A DNA stretch of 64,000 nt from Ophioceras dolichostomum (GCA_003049485.1 PYST01000069.1:62001-126000), one strand, 5' to 3'; shown: positions 13,448 to 26,535, counted from the first letter of the stretch. A program made the numbers and translations. Notes: generated by a model not told the origin, from the letters alone.

Positions 13448-15548
13448 GGAGAAGGAAAGCTCGGGGCGCGGGAGGTGGGACGAGGCTGTGTCACACACCT
13501 GCTACCCAAGGATCTTTCGAGAATAATGAGTTGTCTGAGTTCATTATTCGTTGTCTCTCCTTGACACAGCAGGCAATCTCGGACGGCGGGTTCTTCCGGG
13601 GCGGCACTGCCACTCTATATTGACCATCCACTTGAATGGAAGCAATTCCTCTTGATGTGTGGTATCACAGAAGTCTGTTCCTCTTCCACGAGTCACACTT
13701 GGACGTCCGAGAACGCCGCGATTCTGGAGAGTGCTGCGGCCTGCACCTGACTGTAATTTGTCACTGAAGCAACGTTCACAATCCTCTAATGTTCATGATA
13801 TTGTCTTCGATTCCTTTAGAAGACTACAAGGAGTCTTCATTCGAGGATTCTCGGCAAGTGCGCATTGGTAAGGTAGGTAGGTAGGTAAGGTAAGGTACGT
13901 ACCTGGGTATGTGCCTTGAATCTGTTCTTTGGCATTGTATCACCTCTTGGCCGGTATCGAGATTCTCAGAGCTACCTCTCCCCAATATAACATCTTAAAC
14001 TCAAGGGCAATCAGCAATGTGTTGAGTGATGTGGCTCCCTGGCTCCCGTCCCTTCGTCATCCGTGTTCCCGTGATATGGCACTTGACACATTGCAAATCG
14101 ATCGTGGCTTGCGAGGCTATACATATGCATATCATATCACAATCGCGAACTCTGCTGGGCTGCTGGCCTGGGGGATATCCCCGCTGACGTCAATGGCGCC
14201 GTGCTGGAAGTACCACTAAATCCACAACCGTTCCGTGTGAGCTCGAAATACCAGTCATTCCCCAGAAGAACCTCGAACATATTCAAACTTCGATGATGCC
14301 TCAGTACCTAACTTGAGGTGTCGAACCTATCACAGTGGTAATATTTGATCTTACGATACGTCTAGAAACACCTGGGCGCTATGGAAGCGAAGTCAAGGGC
14401 AGGCCCTGCTGGTATAAGGCGCCGGGTGATTTCGTGTGAGCAGCATTTACACGAATCCGGCTATCTGAGAACTCTGAGAACATTACAGCGCCCGTACCAG
14501 ATATCAGAATTACAGAGTTTAGGTACGCCAAAAACCATAAAACAGCCATGGCACCACATTGGAAGCAATTTCCAACATGAAGTGTGGTCCCGCTCCTCAT
14601 GTTTTAATGTTAGCGTCTTCGTTGTTCTCTGGTGACGAGCACTAACTGCCACTGGGTGTGTGGGTTGATGCGGGCAGAATTTTGAGTGTGGATAAATTTT
14701 TGGCAGTTCTCGAGACCGCCCACCCATCCCTGTCTGGCCCGCCAGGCCTGACCAGACTCGAACTGGACCCAGAGTGGGACCTAACTGGTTCAAGACTGGA
14801 TAGATCGAGAAACTTCCACATCACCCTTTTCGACGACACTCACGAGCTCACGACTCTGGTCACATCTGGCAACCAACTCTCTTCACCCTTTCCTCTCAAT
14901 CCGACACTGGTGCTCCTGCTGCTCGAAGAGCCTCTGGGCAGCCTCCTCCTTGCCTTGTATCTGGTTCTCCAATTCCAGGCACTGTCCAATTCCTCACCGC
15001 CGTCAACACCACGGTGTCGACACAGCCCAGGGTCATACTCTTGACTGCCCAACACGCCGTTGTCCAATCCCAGCTCATCCATGATGTTCTAAGAGGAACG
15101 GACTTGCCCACGCCTCTCGCCGCCGATCTTCCGTCTTGCCTCGACTTGGACTCCTGCACCGGCTTTGCCATTGAGCATCTGATTTGGCAGATATTCATTG
15201 GCTACATATTCCACGGAATATTTCTTCAGTGGTGCGCGCAACCTTGTTTTTGGTCGTCCTTATGATGTGTTTGGCCATTGGAGCTACGCCTGGCAGGCAC
15301 CCCACCTTACACCAGTATACCCCAAACTTTGTGCGGGACAATACATCATGGCTGTTGCGCGAGCACACCTTCGAGAAACCATTGAATGGCGTGGTCTGAT
15401 ATATATCTCCGGAAGATTTTTCTTGACAGACACCACTTGCATCCGATAGACCACTTCCTCGCCAGCTCGTCATAGACTTGGCTTCGCTTGCCCTCGGCAA
15501 ATTCGAAAACTCGCAGAATCGATCGGCCTGGCGCACACAACCGACACC
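7317..15548. other. Long gene-free region between STE20 and SCP160
   Basis: More than 8 kb separates two divergently transcribed genes. The first kilobase or so upstream of 7316 is probably the kinase leader and promoter; it is CT/GT-rich with (GTT)n near 8230-8280. The last few hundred bases before 15549 are the leader of the KH-protein gene. In between, ORFs reach only about 100-230 codons, overlap each other on both strands and show no domain. A long GA microsatellite lies at 13304-13445, and a GTAG tetranucleotide run at 13868-13890. I found no tRNA, 5S rRNA or transposase signature. An unrecognised small or noncoding gene cannot be excluded. Confidence 0.5.
13304..13445. repeat. (GA)n microsatellite with one ambiguous base
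   Basis: An almost perfect dinucleotide GA run of about 142 bp is interrupted only by an N at 13391. The N and the length suggest the true repeat number is not resolved in the assembly. Predicted Arg-Glu or Leu-Ser ORFs crossing it are artefacts of the repeat. Confidence 0.97.
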
Positions 15549-18500
15549 ATGGCATCAACCACGACTTCCTCCGTCGACCCCGCCGGCAGCGGCGAAGACA
15601 CATCCTCTCTTGCAGCCCAGCTCCGCCAGAAGCATGCGGTAACCGTAGAGGACGTCGAAGACCCGGACCTCCCTCACCACCCACCGGCAGCCTTGAGCTC
15701 CGAGAGTGTCCCGCCATCCTGGACCCCTCCCGTCTCTGCGAAAGCCGCCGGGAAGCAGAAGGCGGTGACACCACCGCCCCAGGGCTTGGACACACAATCG
15801 CATGAGCTGTTCCCCGAGCTGGGTGGGCCCAAGAAGGCCAATGCCGCCGTGGCCCCGGTGTGGAGTGCCAAGAGCGGCACCGCTAACGGGAACGGGACTA
15901 AGGCCAACGGCGCAAGCCCGGCCAACGGCAACTCGGGCGCGTCGACGCCGACGTCCCGGACCGGCTCTGTGCAGCAGGCCGCGCCGCCCTCGCTGTCGAT
16001 CCCCGGCCGCGCCGTCACATCCGTCTTGCTAGACCATCACCAGGTCATGCCCCGTGAGCAGCTGAAGCGGCCCATCCAAGACGTGCTAAAAGACTTCAAC
16101 CGCAAGTCGCGTGCCAACGTCACCATGTCAACTGGCCCCAACGGCCGCCTCAGGTTCGAAGCAAGTGGCCCTCAGGACGTCGCCCAGCAGGCTTTGAGGG
16201 ATCTTGTGCAGCGAATCGGCGCCAAGGTGCGACTCAACTCATTCCTTGCCTTCCTCACCGACCCGTCTACCTCCCGGGCTGATCAATACTAACCCTTCGG
16301 GTCACGAATACAAAACAGCAAACCGTCACAGTGCCGGTTCCCTACTCGGCGAGGTCGCACATCATAGGCAAGCAGGGCTCTACAATCAAGGCCCTCCAGG
16401 AGAAGACCGGGGCCAGAATCAACCTTCCCAAGGACAGCGGCCCCTCGCCCCTGGACGACGACGACGACGCCACCGTCAATGTGACGATCGAGGGCAACGC
16501 GGTCTCGGCCCGAGCCGCCCAGGACGCCATCCTGGCAATCGCGAAGGAGCGCTCGGCCAATGTGAACTCGAAATTGCGGGGAATCCCCGCCGAGTTCTAC
16601 CCCTTTATCGCGCAAAGCCTCGAGCAGAACGACGACGTACATGTTCGCATACCTGCGCACCAGCCTTGGTCCTCCCAGGCCCCTGCTGCGCCCGCATCTG
16701 GTCAGCGGCCAATGTTCAGCCCGGCAGCGCCGGAAAATCCGATCTCACTCGCCGGAGAGCGCTCTGCGGTGCAATCCGCAAAAGCCGAGATCGAACGGCT
16801 TGCTGAAGAGCTCCACCGCCAGCTGCAGCTCGAGCAGATGCCGATCCAGAGGGGCAGGCACCAGTTCATCATCGGCGACCGCGGCGTGCCCGCGCCGACC
16901 TTTTTCGACGAGACAGGCTGCACGATCCTGCTGCCCAGTGATCCAGACGACGACACGGTGACCGTTATTGGCCCTGCAGACAAGGTGCAGGGGGGTTTGG
17001 AGCGGGCAATGGACCTGGCCATGAACATGCAGTGCTCCAACGTGGACATCTCGCGTTTCCACCGCCAGGCGCCAGGCGGGGCCGCCGCCCACGCACGCAA
17101 CGTGACACGGTACTTGCGCCAACGCCAGGAGATCGACCGGCTCGAGAAGCTGTATAACACACACATCAACACGCCGTTCACTCAGGAGGGTGCCCTGCCG
17201 TGGGAACTGTATGCCCGCGATGGCAAGAACGCCATCCGCGCTCAGTCGGAGATCAAGGGCCTCGTGGACAGTCACCCGCCCTCGCGCATGGCTACTGTCC
17301 CTGTCGACCCATTCTTCCACGCGTTCATGCGCGCCGAGGTCAACAACCAGGTCAGGGAGGCTTTCGGTGTGAACGTGGTGGTGCCAGAAGCTTCTGACGT
17401 TGGCGCCCCCATCCTCCTTGTGTTTGAAGAAGCTCCGGGTGTCTCGGACGCCCCGTACCAGGTGCCGCGCACTGCGCCGTCCGCAGCAGACATCCGCAAC
17501 TTCCAGCAAGGCCTGGCGCATGCCCAGAAGCACATTCTGGACCTCATCTCCCAGCAGGACGAGATCATCTCGTCGACGATCGACGTGCCGCAGAAGTAAG
17601 CGCCACCTTAACACCATCTATCCTCTACCCCCTGAACGCTTTTCTGCCCTTGCTGCTTCCTAGGTGCTCTGTATCTGGTTGATTTTCATATGATCCCAAC
17701 GCCTCCACGACTGCGCTAACGTACGCTTGTGTGTTCAGGTTCCATGACAAGCTCAAGAAGTTCATCAAGAAGGAGCAGGAGAGCCGTGCGGCCAACCAAA
17801 TCCCCATCAGAGTGTCGAGCTTGGGTTCCATGGTTACCATGCGTGGGCCAGCGACCGCGGTCCAAGCCCTTCAGGCCAAGATCGAAGCGTTTATCGTGCA
17901 GGAGGAACAAGATGAGAAGGAGCGCGGATTCACGCTGTCATTTGACTTCCCTCAAAAGTTCGCCAACCACCTGATCGGCAAGGGCGGCAGCAACATCCAC
18001 GATTTGCGGGAGAAGTTCGACGTGGAGATCCAGGTTCAGGATGGCAAGGTCGAGCTGAAGGGCCCCAAGGCGAAGGCCGAAGCGGCCAGGTCCCACATCC
18101 AGAGCCTGTCGCGGCAGCTGGCGGACGAGACAACGCACGTGCTGAAGATCGACCCCAAGTTCCATCGTGAGCTGATCGGGGCGCAGGGCGCACAGATCAA
18201 CCGTCTGCAAACCCGGTACAAGGTGCTCATTTTCTTCCCGCGCTCTGCAACACCCAAGCCGGGGAAGGACGATGATTCCACGGCTGATGCGGCCAGCGAG
18301 GCCGGCGGCAACGGCGGCAAGCCACGGCGTCAGCAGGCGCCCGACGAGGTGATTGTGCGCGGACCCAAGAAGGGTGCGGATGAGGCTCGAGACGAAATCC
18401 TGTCGCTGGTGCAGTACCTCGCGGACAACTCGTTCACGGCCACCGTGGCAGTTCAGGCGAAGCAGCTGCCGCACTTCATCGGTCAGGGCGGCTCGGCCAT

Positions 18501-19826
18501 GGAGGCGCTTCGGCAGCAGACGGGTGCCAAGATCGACATCCCCAACGGCCGGGATGTGCCAGACGCCACTGTTGAGATCCTGATCAAGGGCACCAAGTCC
18601 CAGGTTGCTGCTGCCAAGAAGGTGCTCGAGGAGAAGCGGGCCGTGTTTGACGATACCGTTGTGCGGGAGATCGAGATCGACCGCAAGTACCACAAGGCCT
18701 TGATTGGCGCTGGAGGTGAGTCAACAAGCAACGCCTATCCGTTATTCTTCTTGTCTTTGCATTCCCTCCTGGTGGTGTACACGTGCTTTCTAACGCATTT
18801 TGCTCTTCAGGTGTTAATCTCAAGGATATTGTCGTCTCGGCGGGCGGCTCGGACGACCGCAGAGAGCTCGCTCGCACCGTGCGCTTCCCCAAGCAAGACT
18901 CTGATGGCAACACCATCAAGGTCGAGGGTCGCACCGACGTGGTGGACAAGATCATCCAGCGCATCCAGGACATGGTTTCTGTGCGCGCAAGCCAGGTCAC
19001 GGAGGTGATCGACGTGCCGACGGACCGCCATAGGACTCTGATCGGTCGGGGTGGCGACGTCAGGCGAGGCATGGAGACGCGCTTCAAGGTGTCGATTGAC
19101 GTGCCCAAGCAGGGCGACGGTCAGACGGGCGTCAAGATCTCCGGACAGCCGGCCGATGTCGCTGCCGCGAAGGAGCACATCGCTTCGCTTGTCAAGGGGC
19201 AGCAAGGCGAGACTGTCCAGGTGCCACGCAACCTGCATCACGCCGTCGCCAACGGTGGCCAGTTCTTCCGCCGTCTGCGCAGCGACCACCACGTCACGGT
19301 CGACCACGCCGGCCAGGCGACGCCGCCGAAGCCGACTCCGGCGGCCGCCTCCTCCTCGGGAGGCGCCGGGGCCGCCCTGCCGCTGATCACGGATGAGCCC
19401 TCGCCCGAGGCCCACTCGTGGAGCATTGTCGACAACGCCGCTGCTGCTGCTGCCGATGGCAACGACGGCGCCACCATCCCCTGGGTGCTGCGCGGCTCTC
19501 CCGAGAACGTCGAGAAGGCCAAGAAGCTGCTGGAGGCGGCGCTGGAGCAGAGCCAGCGCAGCAACGCGACGGGCTACCTGGTGCTCTCCGACCCGCGCTT
19601 CTACCGCCACGTGATCGGCCAGGGCGGCAGCAAGGTCAACCAGATCCGCAAGCAGAGCGGGTGCAAGATCAATGTCCCCCACCAGGGGAGCAGGGACGAG
19701 GCCATCGAGGTGATCGGCTCGAAGGAGGGCGTCGAGAAGGCGAAGGATCTCATCCTTGCCGCCGTCTTGGAGGGATCCCGGTCTAGCGGCGGCGGCAGCG
19801 GCCCCAGCGGCGGGCGGGGCGATTAG
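15549..19826 (+). CDS. SCP160: Multi-KH-domain RNA-binding protein, Scp160/vigilin
   Basis: Exons 15549-16226, 16319-17595, 17739-18715 and 18811-19826 sum to 3948 nt and 1315 residues. The first two introns carry CTAAC-type branch sites close to their acceptors. After a disordered N-terminus rich in Ala/Pro/Ser, about a dozen KH or KH-like repeats fill the protein. Many keep the RNA-gripping GxxG loop: IIGKQG near residue 240, then LIGKGG, LIGAQG, FIGQGG, LIGAGG, LIGRGG and VIGQGG towards the C-terminus. Several others have lost GxxG, for example the repeat with IIGDRG and the one with VANGGQ. The last intron splits the LIGAGG loop. Vigilin/Scp160 proteins bind polysomes and the ER surface and influence translation, mRNA localisation and ploidy maintenance in yeast. 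The ATG sits in a good context (CACCATGG). The C-terminus is Gly/Ser-rich. Confidence 0.92.
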
Positions 19827-20070
19827 AAGTCGCCCGAGTCCGCCGCTAGCAATGGCCCTTGCTCACCCGTCCTCCTCCGCTCTCCCTCGCTTTCGCTGTC
19901 GCTCTCTCGAGTCGACGGCGATGGCGATGGCAGCAACGGCGACGTGAGCCCCGGCGTCAGACTGAGCTTCGACAGTCGACGTAGCAGTGTGGAGTTGGAT
20001 CTGGCTTGGCCGAAATTGGAGCCGGTCGGGTCAGCTGGGAAGAAAGTGGGGAAAGATGAAGCGGAGTAAA

Positions 20071-20107
<37 letters not shown>

Positions 20108-21404
20108 CGATTCGGAACGTTTGACGATTCATTTCGGCTTCAAAACGGCGCATTCCTATCATCATCATTATCATCCGTTTCCTATATTTCAAGATCGGAG
20201 GCCTCGAACACTGCTGAACAGACCAAACGAGCGCAGCTGGAAGAAACACCAAAGAAGGAAGGCCAACCAAAAAGAAAAAGGGGACTAGGGACCGCATGGA
20301 GAAATGGAGAACTAGCAAAAAAATACGACAAAAAAGCAGAAGGGAGATGGGGCTGGGGCGGTTACAAAACACCACTGGGATGTCTAACTTGGAGGGCAGA
20401 AGTAGTTAAGTAGTACGCATCGGAATGCGAGGGAGAATGTCACAAGGGGACGAGAGAGTGACAAGAGGACACGCCCAGTCACGAGGGAAAGTAAGATAGG
20501 GAAACGATGCAATGAATTAGGTATTGAAAGGAACAGACGTTTGTGTGCTCTAGGCAGAAGAACTTAAAAAACACAATAACTATTCATTATTTGATCTCGA
20601 TGTCCCAACCTATAGAAGTAGGCCGTGGCTTTGTTGCCTCCTATGCTGGCTTTCGCACTCTCGCGTCCGGTGCTTTGATCCCTCTTCTAGGCTTCCGACG
20701 TCCAGGACTGAGGTTGTGTGGATGTGGAGGAAATGAGCATAAATATCTCGAGAGCCAAGAGGCACCTAGATAGAAGTTCACTGCGTGCATCACATGCGTA
20801 GCAGAGGCGAGAGCCGTCTTGCGAGGAAAAGTCGGCGTGTAGGAAGATAATCTTGGAGGACAGAGTTCGAATGGAAGATGGCCCGGCAGGGGCAGAGCCA
20901 TCGATCAACCCCCAGGCAAGGTACTAGTACTTATAAAAGTAAGCTGTTAACCTGAGCAGGCTTCGACATGAGGCAAGGCCATAAATTCAGTTATCATCGA
21001 AGTGGCGATGCTTTTCTATGCTAGCAAAAACCGATATCCGCGCGAATACGAGGGACAATTTCTTCCAGCCGAATGACCACCTTAACTGATCTCCTTCCTT
21101 CTAACAATACTGTCTGTCTGTCCGTCTGTCTGTCCATTCTGCTCCTCTTTCCCACGCAACGAAAGACCAAGTAAGGACCCTTAAAACATAAACATGTGAC
21201 GAAACGCAACCGTGACTACCTAGCTACCTAGGGGGGGGGGGGGAAGTGCGATACAAGAACGAAGAGAGAGAAGAAGAAAAAGAACAATGCAAAAGGGGAC
21301 CACACGTCTCCGCTCCCTTTATCCTCAGTCATCGAACGCCGGTTCGTCCTCAGGAGTCGTACCGGCAAGCTCCAGCTTCCCAGAAGGTCTCAGTACCTAA
21401 TTGA
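19827..21404. other. Convergent intergenic region with GA microsatellite
   Basis: This is the space between the 3' ends of SCP160 and the minus-strand ataxin-10 gene. It contains a short (GA)n tract at about 20075-20101, a poly-G run at about 21230-21242 and TCTG repeats near 21110-21135. It should hold both polyadenylation regions. No coding signal was recognised. Confidence 0.6.
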
Positions 21405-24400
21405 TCACGTCCCCTTGGACTTCTGCCCCTGCTGCTGCTGCCGCGAGCCGGCAGCCGAGCGGACTGGCAGATCAGTAGTTGTAGCAGTTGCAGGAGAGGA
21501 GGCACCCGCAGTTGCACTTGGGCCAGCAACCGCGCCAGCGGCGTCAGCAGCAGCAGCAGCAGTAGTAGGTCGCGGCCCGCCGGACCTAACATTAACAGGG
21601 CCCCCGAAGCCATCGATCCTCAACGTCCCCGACCCGCCACCACTATCTTCCACTGGCTGCTGCTGCTTCCGCTGCTGCTGCTGCTGCGCGTAATACTGCC
21701 TCTCCCGAATCTGCTGGTGCTCCACCTCCTCCGCGGCCTTCACCCTGACGAGGTCGTTGACGAACTGGTTGGCCTCGACTCCCCCGTCGAGCAGCCACTT
21801 GAGGCAGAGCTGGACGCGCTCGCGCGCGTACGGGTTGTGCTCGTCGTACAGGCTCGAGTTGAGCAGCGCCGCCATGCCGTTGTACTGCACCACGCGGCGC
21901 TGCACGATCTCGTTGCCGGGGCGCGTGCGTCCCGGCGCGGGCTGCAGCAGGCAGGCCAGCATGGCCAGGACCTGGCACTTCACCTCGGGCCACGGGTACT
22001 TCCAAGCCAGCTCCTGCATGTTGGAGGGCTGGTCGGAGAGGACTGGGAGGGAGGAGGGTGGTGGTGGTGCCGGGTGTGGCGCGACGGCGACGGCGCCGGA
22101 TGATGCCGCCGCGGGGGCGGGGCGAGGGGAGGCAGCAGCCGCAGCAGCTGAGGACGACGACGACGGCTGTTGGGGAGGAGGCGCAGCACCGTTGTTGTTG
22201 TGGGGGGCCGGTGCTGCTGGAGCGGGGTGGCTCTCGGTGAACGCCTTCTTCTTGACGGCCCTCTCCAGGTTGCGGAGCAGGGTGACGAGTTCGTACGTGG
22301 CGTCCCACTCGATGAGCTTGGTGCGCATCTCGAAGTCCTCCGCCGCGGTGAGGAGGAAGTCGAGGAATTGGGCCAGGCCGTCCTTGGCGCGCTCCATGTC
22401 CCAGTTGTCGACGGGGAAGTCGGCCGGGTCCATGTCGCCCTCGCGGATGTGTGCCTGGATCACCATCAGGGCCAGGCACTCGGGCACGATGCGCGAGCGG
22501 AAGTTGCTGAACAGGAAGTGAAGCAGCCGGACGCGGCCCTCCGCTGCCATCTTGAGAGCGGCCGGGTCCGCGGGGGCTACTACAGAGGGACTAGGGGAAG
22601 CCGTCCCGTTGTCCGAGCCAGAATTGCTCAAGGATGGCAGGACAGGAACAGCTTGGGGCCCAGCCGTTTGTGACCCGGCCGGTTGGGACCCGGCCGTGGA
22701 GGCGCTGGAGTTGCCAGTGCTCTTGTCCTGCTGCGTGCGGTACATGTGACCAATAAGCCGCAGGAGCACAGTCTGGGCGGGCGATGTTATGTCCTTAGGA
22801 ATGCGCAACGCGCGCCACGTGTACGGCAGCAGCGCATTCTGGTGCAGCGCCTCCACTATCTGGGTGGTAATCTGGAAAATGAGCGACTGCTCGTCCTTCT
22901 CCCACACGGCGATGAACACCAGCATCTCGCGGAGCAGGCTCTTGCCGCACTCGAGCGCGATGAACAGCCGGCAGCGCGTCTGCTGCAGGTTCTCCAGCTG
23001 CGGGCTTGTAGCGCTGACGGCCGTGTCCACGATGCACGACTTGACGATCATGTGCAGCGCCTCGATCTGCTTAGGGTCAAGGATGTTGGGGATCTCTGTA
23101 AGAAGACCGGTCATCGGTCCGTCCCCGTACGACTCGGCGTCATCCACGTCATCGGGGTCGTCGTCCTCGTCATCTTCGTCGTCGTCCAAGTCGTCAACGT
23201 ACCCCTGTACGAGGCTCCGAGAGTCGCCTGCGGCGTGACGGCCGTTCCCTCCATCGCCGCCACCGCGGATGGAGCTGACACCGAGGCCATTGCCGTCCAC
23301 TTCGCCGCTCTCGTCGCCCTCGCCGTCTGATGGCTCGCCCAGGCCGTCGTCCTCGAAGTCTCCCTCACGATATGGTGCGTAGTGGTGCAGAAGACCGCCC
23401 TTGCAAGAGTCGGCACGTCTCTGCGCGAACTCGACTGACGGCATGGGCACTTTCCACTCGCTGTAGTTCTCGTCGCGCGCCTTAAGCCACCACGTGTCAA
23501 TCTCATGCGAGACCCGCCCATAGTCGCGATCCTGGTTGAACTTCTTGGGTTCATCCTCGAGCCAGACCGACTCATACGCTGTACCGTCGGCGTTGGTCGG
23601 GCTCGCGATGACGCCGAACCTATCGACACCCTCAGGAAGCCAGTTCCAGGCCAGCGGAGCAATTATCGGGAGAGCTCCCGGTGGCCGGTGGGACTGGTTA
23701 TTGGCGTAGGCCTTCAGCAGCTCCCGCGCCTTTGGGCACATCAGGGCGTTGCGGTCAATCCAGTTCTGCACCTCAGTCTTAGCCGTTTCGATGCTGAACC
23801 CCGTCTCATCATCGTCGGCAGTGGCGTCGTCGTCAAAGAGCACGTCGCACCAGAACGACATCTTGTTGCGGTCATTCTTGGCGGTCCAGTTGTGGGCCTG
23901 CTGGAGCGACGTGACCATGATCTTCTTGAACAGCTCGCTGATCTCGTTCAGCCTGGCGCGAGACCCTTCGTCGAGCACCTCACCGTCGAAGCCTTTGCTT
24001 GTGACGTTCACGCATAGCACAATCGTCTGGTAGAGCACCTGGTCGAAGTGCACCGCGGCGCAGATGTCCTGCGGCACCTCGGGCTCACTAGTGACGAGCA
24101 GGTTCCTAGCGATGTGCATCAGTTTGTTGAGCACCTGCAGGTCCGCCTTCACGACGGCGTAGTTCTTCAGGATGAGCGAGCTGCTGTCGTTGGGCCCCAC
24201 ACCCTGGTCCGGGTCGGCCATGTCGGCCAAGGGCGTGACCGTGAGGTCGGTCAGGACCGGCACTGCCGAGGCGAATATCTTGGTGAGGTACAACCATATT
24301 GCCACATTCTTGGACAAAGCCTCACTTCAGCAGGGGGGGCGGGATAGGCAGCAAAAGCCAGATAGACCGGTCAGCAATCGAAAAGCAGCGTCGAGTGATT

Positions 24401-24643
24401 AGAAAGGTCTCAAACAAGCGGGTAGTCTCACCGGACTTCCTTAAAGGCATGAGTCTTCTCAAGCGTCTTCGACACCATGACCGTCACCTTTGACGCAGTC
24501 ATCGGCCCCATGGGCGGCGAATTGGAATAGTGGCCCTCAAGACATATCAAGGCCCCAATGAAGCATCTTTCCTCAATGGTTTCATCTGAATGTACGACGA
24601 TGCGGTCCACGGGCGGAACGCTGCTGCCCATTGGACGCGCCAT
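21405..24643 (-). CDS. CTR86: Ataxin-10 / Ctr86-type armadillo-fold protein
   Basis: Exons 24432-24643 and 21405-24324 give 3132 nt and 1043 residues. The intron has a GTGAGA donor, and the spliced junction reads smoothly (KTHAFKEVREALSKN). The C-terminal part (about 840-930) matches the ataxin-10 domain pattern: a stretch with YPWPEVKCQVLAMLACLL, then VVQYNGMAALLNSS, then DEHNPYARERVQLCLKWLL. This resembles the conserved order of helix, GGI-like turn, D-x-x-NP and a helix in ataxin-10/yeast Ctr86. The rest looks helical and repeat-like, interrupted by a very acidic segment near residue 445 and by Ala/Pro/Gln-rich low complexity near the C-terminus. The yeast name comes from an old copper-transport assignment; the molecular role is poorly known, and vertebrate ataxin-10 is linked to cytokinesis. 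The start at 24643 was chosen because the sequence upstream looks like a CT-rich leader. It ends convergently with SCP160. Confidence 0.78.
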
Positions 24644-25776
24644 ATCGGCGTTTGTGATGAGAGTCGACTCTGTTCGGAGGTTGAAGGAGGACAGAGAGCA
24701 CGACGACCGGAGACGGCTTGTGAGCTCCCGGCTGAGTGAGGCTGAGTGACCTCCTTGGGGGGCAATAGATGTTGGAACGACCAAATGTGACGCTACCTGT
24801 TCCTGATTTGCCGGTGACACGAATGTGCACCGCACAATGGACAGTAAGCGCTGAGAATGATGTCTAGAGGTAGGTTACGTGGGATATTGGAGATGGTGCA
24901 GGACAAGACAATGACGTGTGCGGGAGTGGGAGGAATCAAAATTTTACGTTTGACAAGCTCAGGTTACTCAGGTTACGGTGTTCCGTGGAATGGAAATGAA
25001 AAGGCTGGGTTTGGTAAATGGGAGGAAAGATCACTTTATTCTGCGTCACCGCCATGTGACAAGCTGAAAATCTAAGGAAGGCGCGTCGAAGGAAACTGTT
25101 GTGATTCTGCCTCCCTTGCTTCTTGAAGTCGTCGAGGACGGCTGCTCCGGAAATGTTGCCCAGCTGCCTCACCGCCTAACCCAGGGGCAGAATAGCTGCA
25201 CCGTGCGCTGAGAACCTTACGGTGTGTGATTCGGGGTCCAATCAGAGCCCCTACCACATCCACGATGTGAGCGGTTTAGTGGCCGCGGGGCCTAAATCGA
25301 CGACAACTAAACGGCGGGGTAATTTTTCACTGTAATCTATGTGTTCCTGTTGGCCGTCCCGCTTTCTAACTGGCCAATGCCCCACCACTTGACTGACTCG
25401 TGCGCCCGCCCAAAAAGCCTCCGCGACTTGCTCGTCTTGTCACCAACTTCTGCGCTCCACCTACCTTCTCCGCCAGAAGGCCGTCCATGATTCTGCACCT
25501 CTACTTGCTCTCGACAACGGCTTCGCATCAACCAGGTCCCTTTCATTTCCTAATCTTGTACAGTGACTAATAGCGCAATTGCCGGGCCACACCTGGACGC
25601 GTAGGCTGGCGCCGTTGGCCTCATCAACTGCCTGATTTTCGGACAGGCTCCCCCAGCCGAAAAGAACACCAATTCCACCGACACTGGGAGGGAAAGAAGA
25701 GTGCGGAGGCCTCCAGCCGACTGAGAGAACACAGCCTTAACGTTGCGAATTGTTCGTTCATGCGCATCCACTTCAG
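24644..25776. other. Promoter-side gap upstream of CTR86
   Basis: About 1.1 kb upstream of the ataxin-10 gene contains its leader (a CT-rich stretch directly before 24643) and otherwise only short ORFs without signatures. It marks the left edge of the decayed block. Confidence 0.45.
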
Positions 25777-26535
25777 ATGGGCCCTTCAAGACAGCAGCAA
25801 CAAATGTCTGACCCACGAGAGGCCGTTGGCGGCGCGTTCATCACCCCCAGAAATGGAGCGCGCCCTGCTGCCGCCACCGCAAAGAAGCTCACCCTGAGCT
25901 TTAGCTCCGAAGAGAGTGCGCGCGAATGTGACAGCTTCTGTTCGGGCGGGAGCTGCAGCCGACTAAGGCGAAATCCAACTCGACCAACGCTACCCTAGAG
26001 TCGACACCAGAGCCGACAAACGATGGAGCGAAAAAGAGGCGAAAGAGTGGGAGGAGGGAGAAGACGGGCGCCACTCGAGAAGGAAGATCAACAACTGCTG
26101 GGACCGGACCAGGGTCGGCCCCGAACATCAATCCTGAAATCCGCACGGCGACGACGGAAAGTCCCTCGACAGCCCCCGTTTCGCCTGACAGGCGGCAGCA
26201 GCCGCAGAAATCGCCGAGTATACTGCTTGCCTTTCGCGACCGACGTCCTGAAGCTACATCCGAGCAGTAGCAGTAGCAGCTTGGGGAACACACATATTCA
26301 CATTTATCAACACTTTCGTAGGTTTTACCTTGCTGCCGAACAAGCAAGCTGTCCTTGATCCGAGCCTGCCTTCTGTGGATGACCTCGAGGCCGGGTAGGA
26401 AGCCGCAAGGAGAGCCAGCCGGAGGTGCACGCAAAACTGGCCGAGGCGATCGCCGAGGGACGCGTCATGCTCGCGGGCTCGTCCTTCCCCTTCCGCTGCT
26501 GGGAAGTCCGACACGGCCGCAAACCGAATTGCTAG
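25777..26535 (+). pseudogene. Decayed coding traces, unidentified protein
   Basis: Natural-looking protein stretches follow one another on the plus strand in changing frames. The first starts with ATG at 25777 (MGPSRQQQQMSDPREAVGG) and runs to about 25920. The second, in another frame from about 25950 to 26265, is a charged Ser/Thr/Pro-rich segment containing AKKRRKSGRREKTG. A third, at about 26345-26535, contains LPSVDDLEAG and, after another frame change, HAKLAEAIAEGRVMLAGSS and a stop. No single frame is open and no convincing introns join them. I infer the remains of one gene; the family is not recognised. It could also be chance composition. Confidence 0.25.

Noticed and set aside
12894..13564. 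ORFs with Arg-Glu or Leu-Ser runs
   Set aside because: They are translations of the GA microsatellite in several frames and on both strands.
21643..22521. Overlapping long ORFs on both strands in the 3' half of the ataxin-10 gene
   Set aside because: They are shadows of the conserved minus-strand frame and have Arg/Ala/Pro-biased composition.
21405..24643. Far11/STRIP1 (N1221) identity for the 1043-residue protein
   Set aside because: The C-terminal block fits the ataxin-10 pattern (turn, D-x-x-NP, helix) better, and no N1221 motif was seen.
25901..26434. 177-codon minus-strand ORF
   Set aside because: The plus strand of the same stretch reads more like decayed coding sequence; the minus ORF has no recognisable motif.
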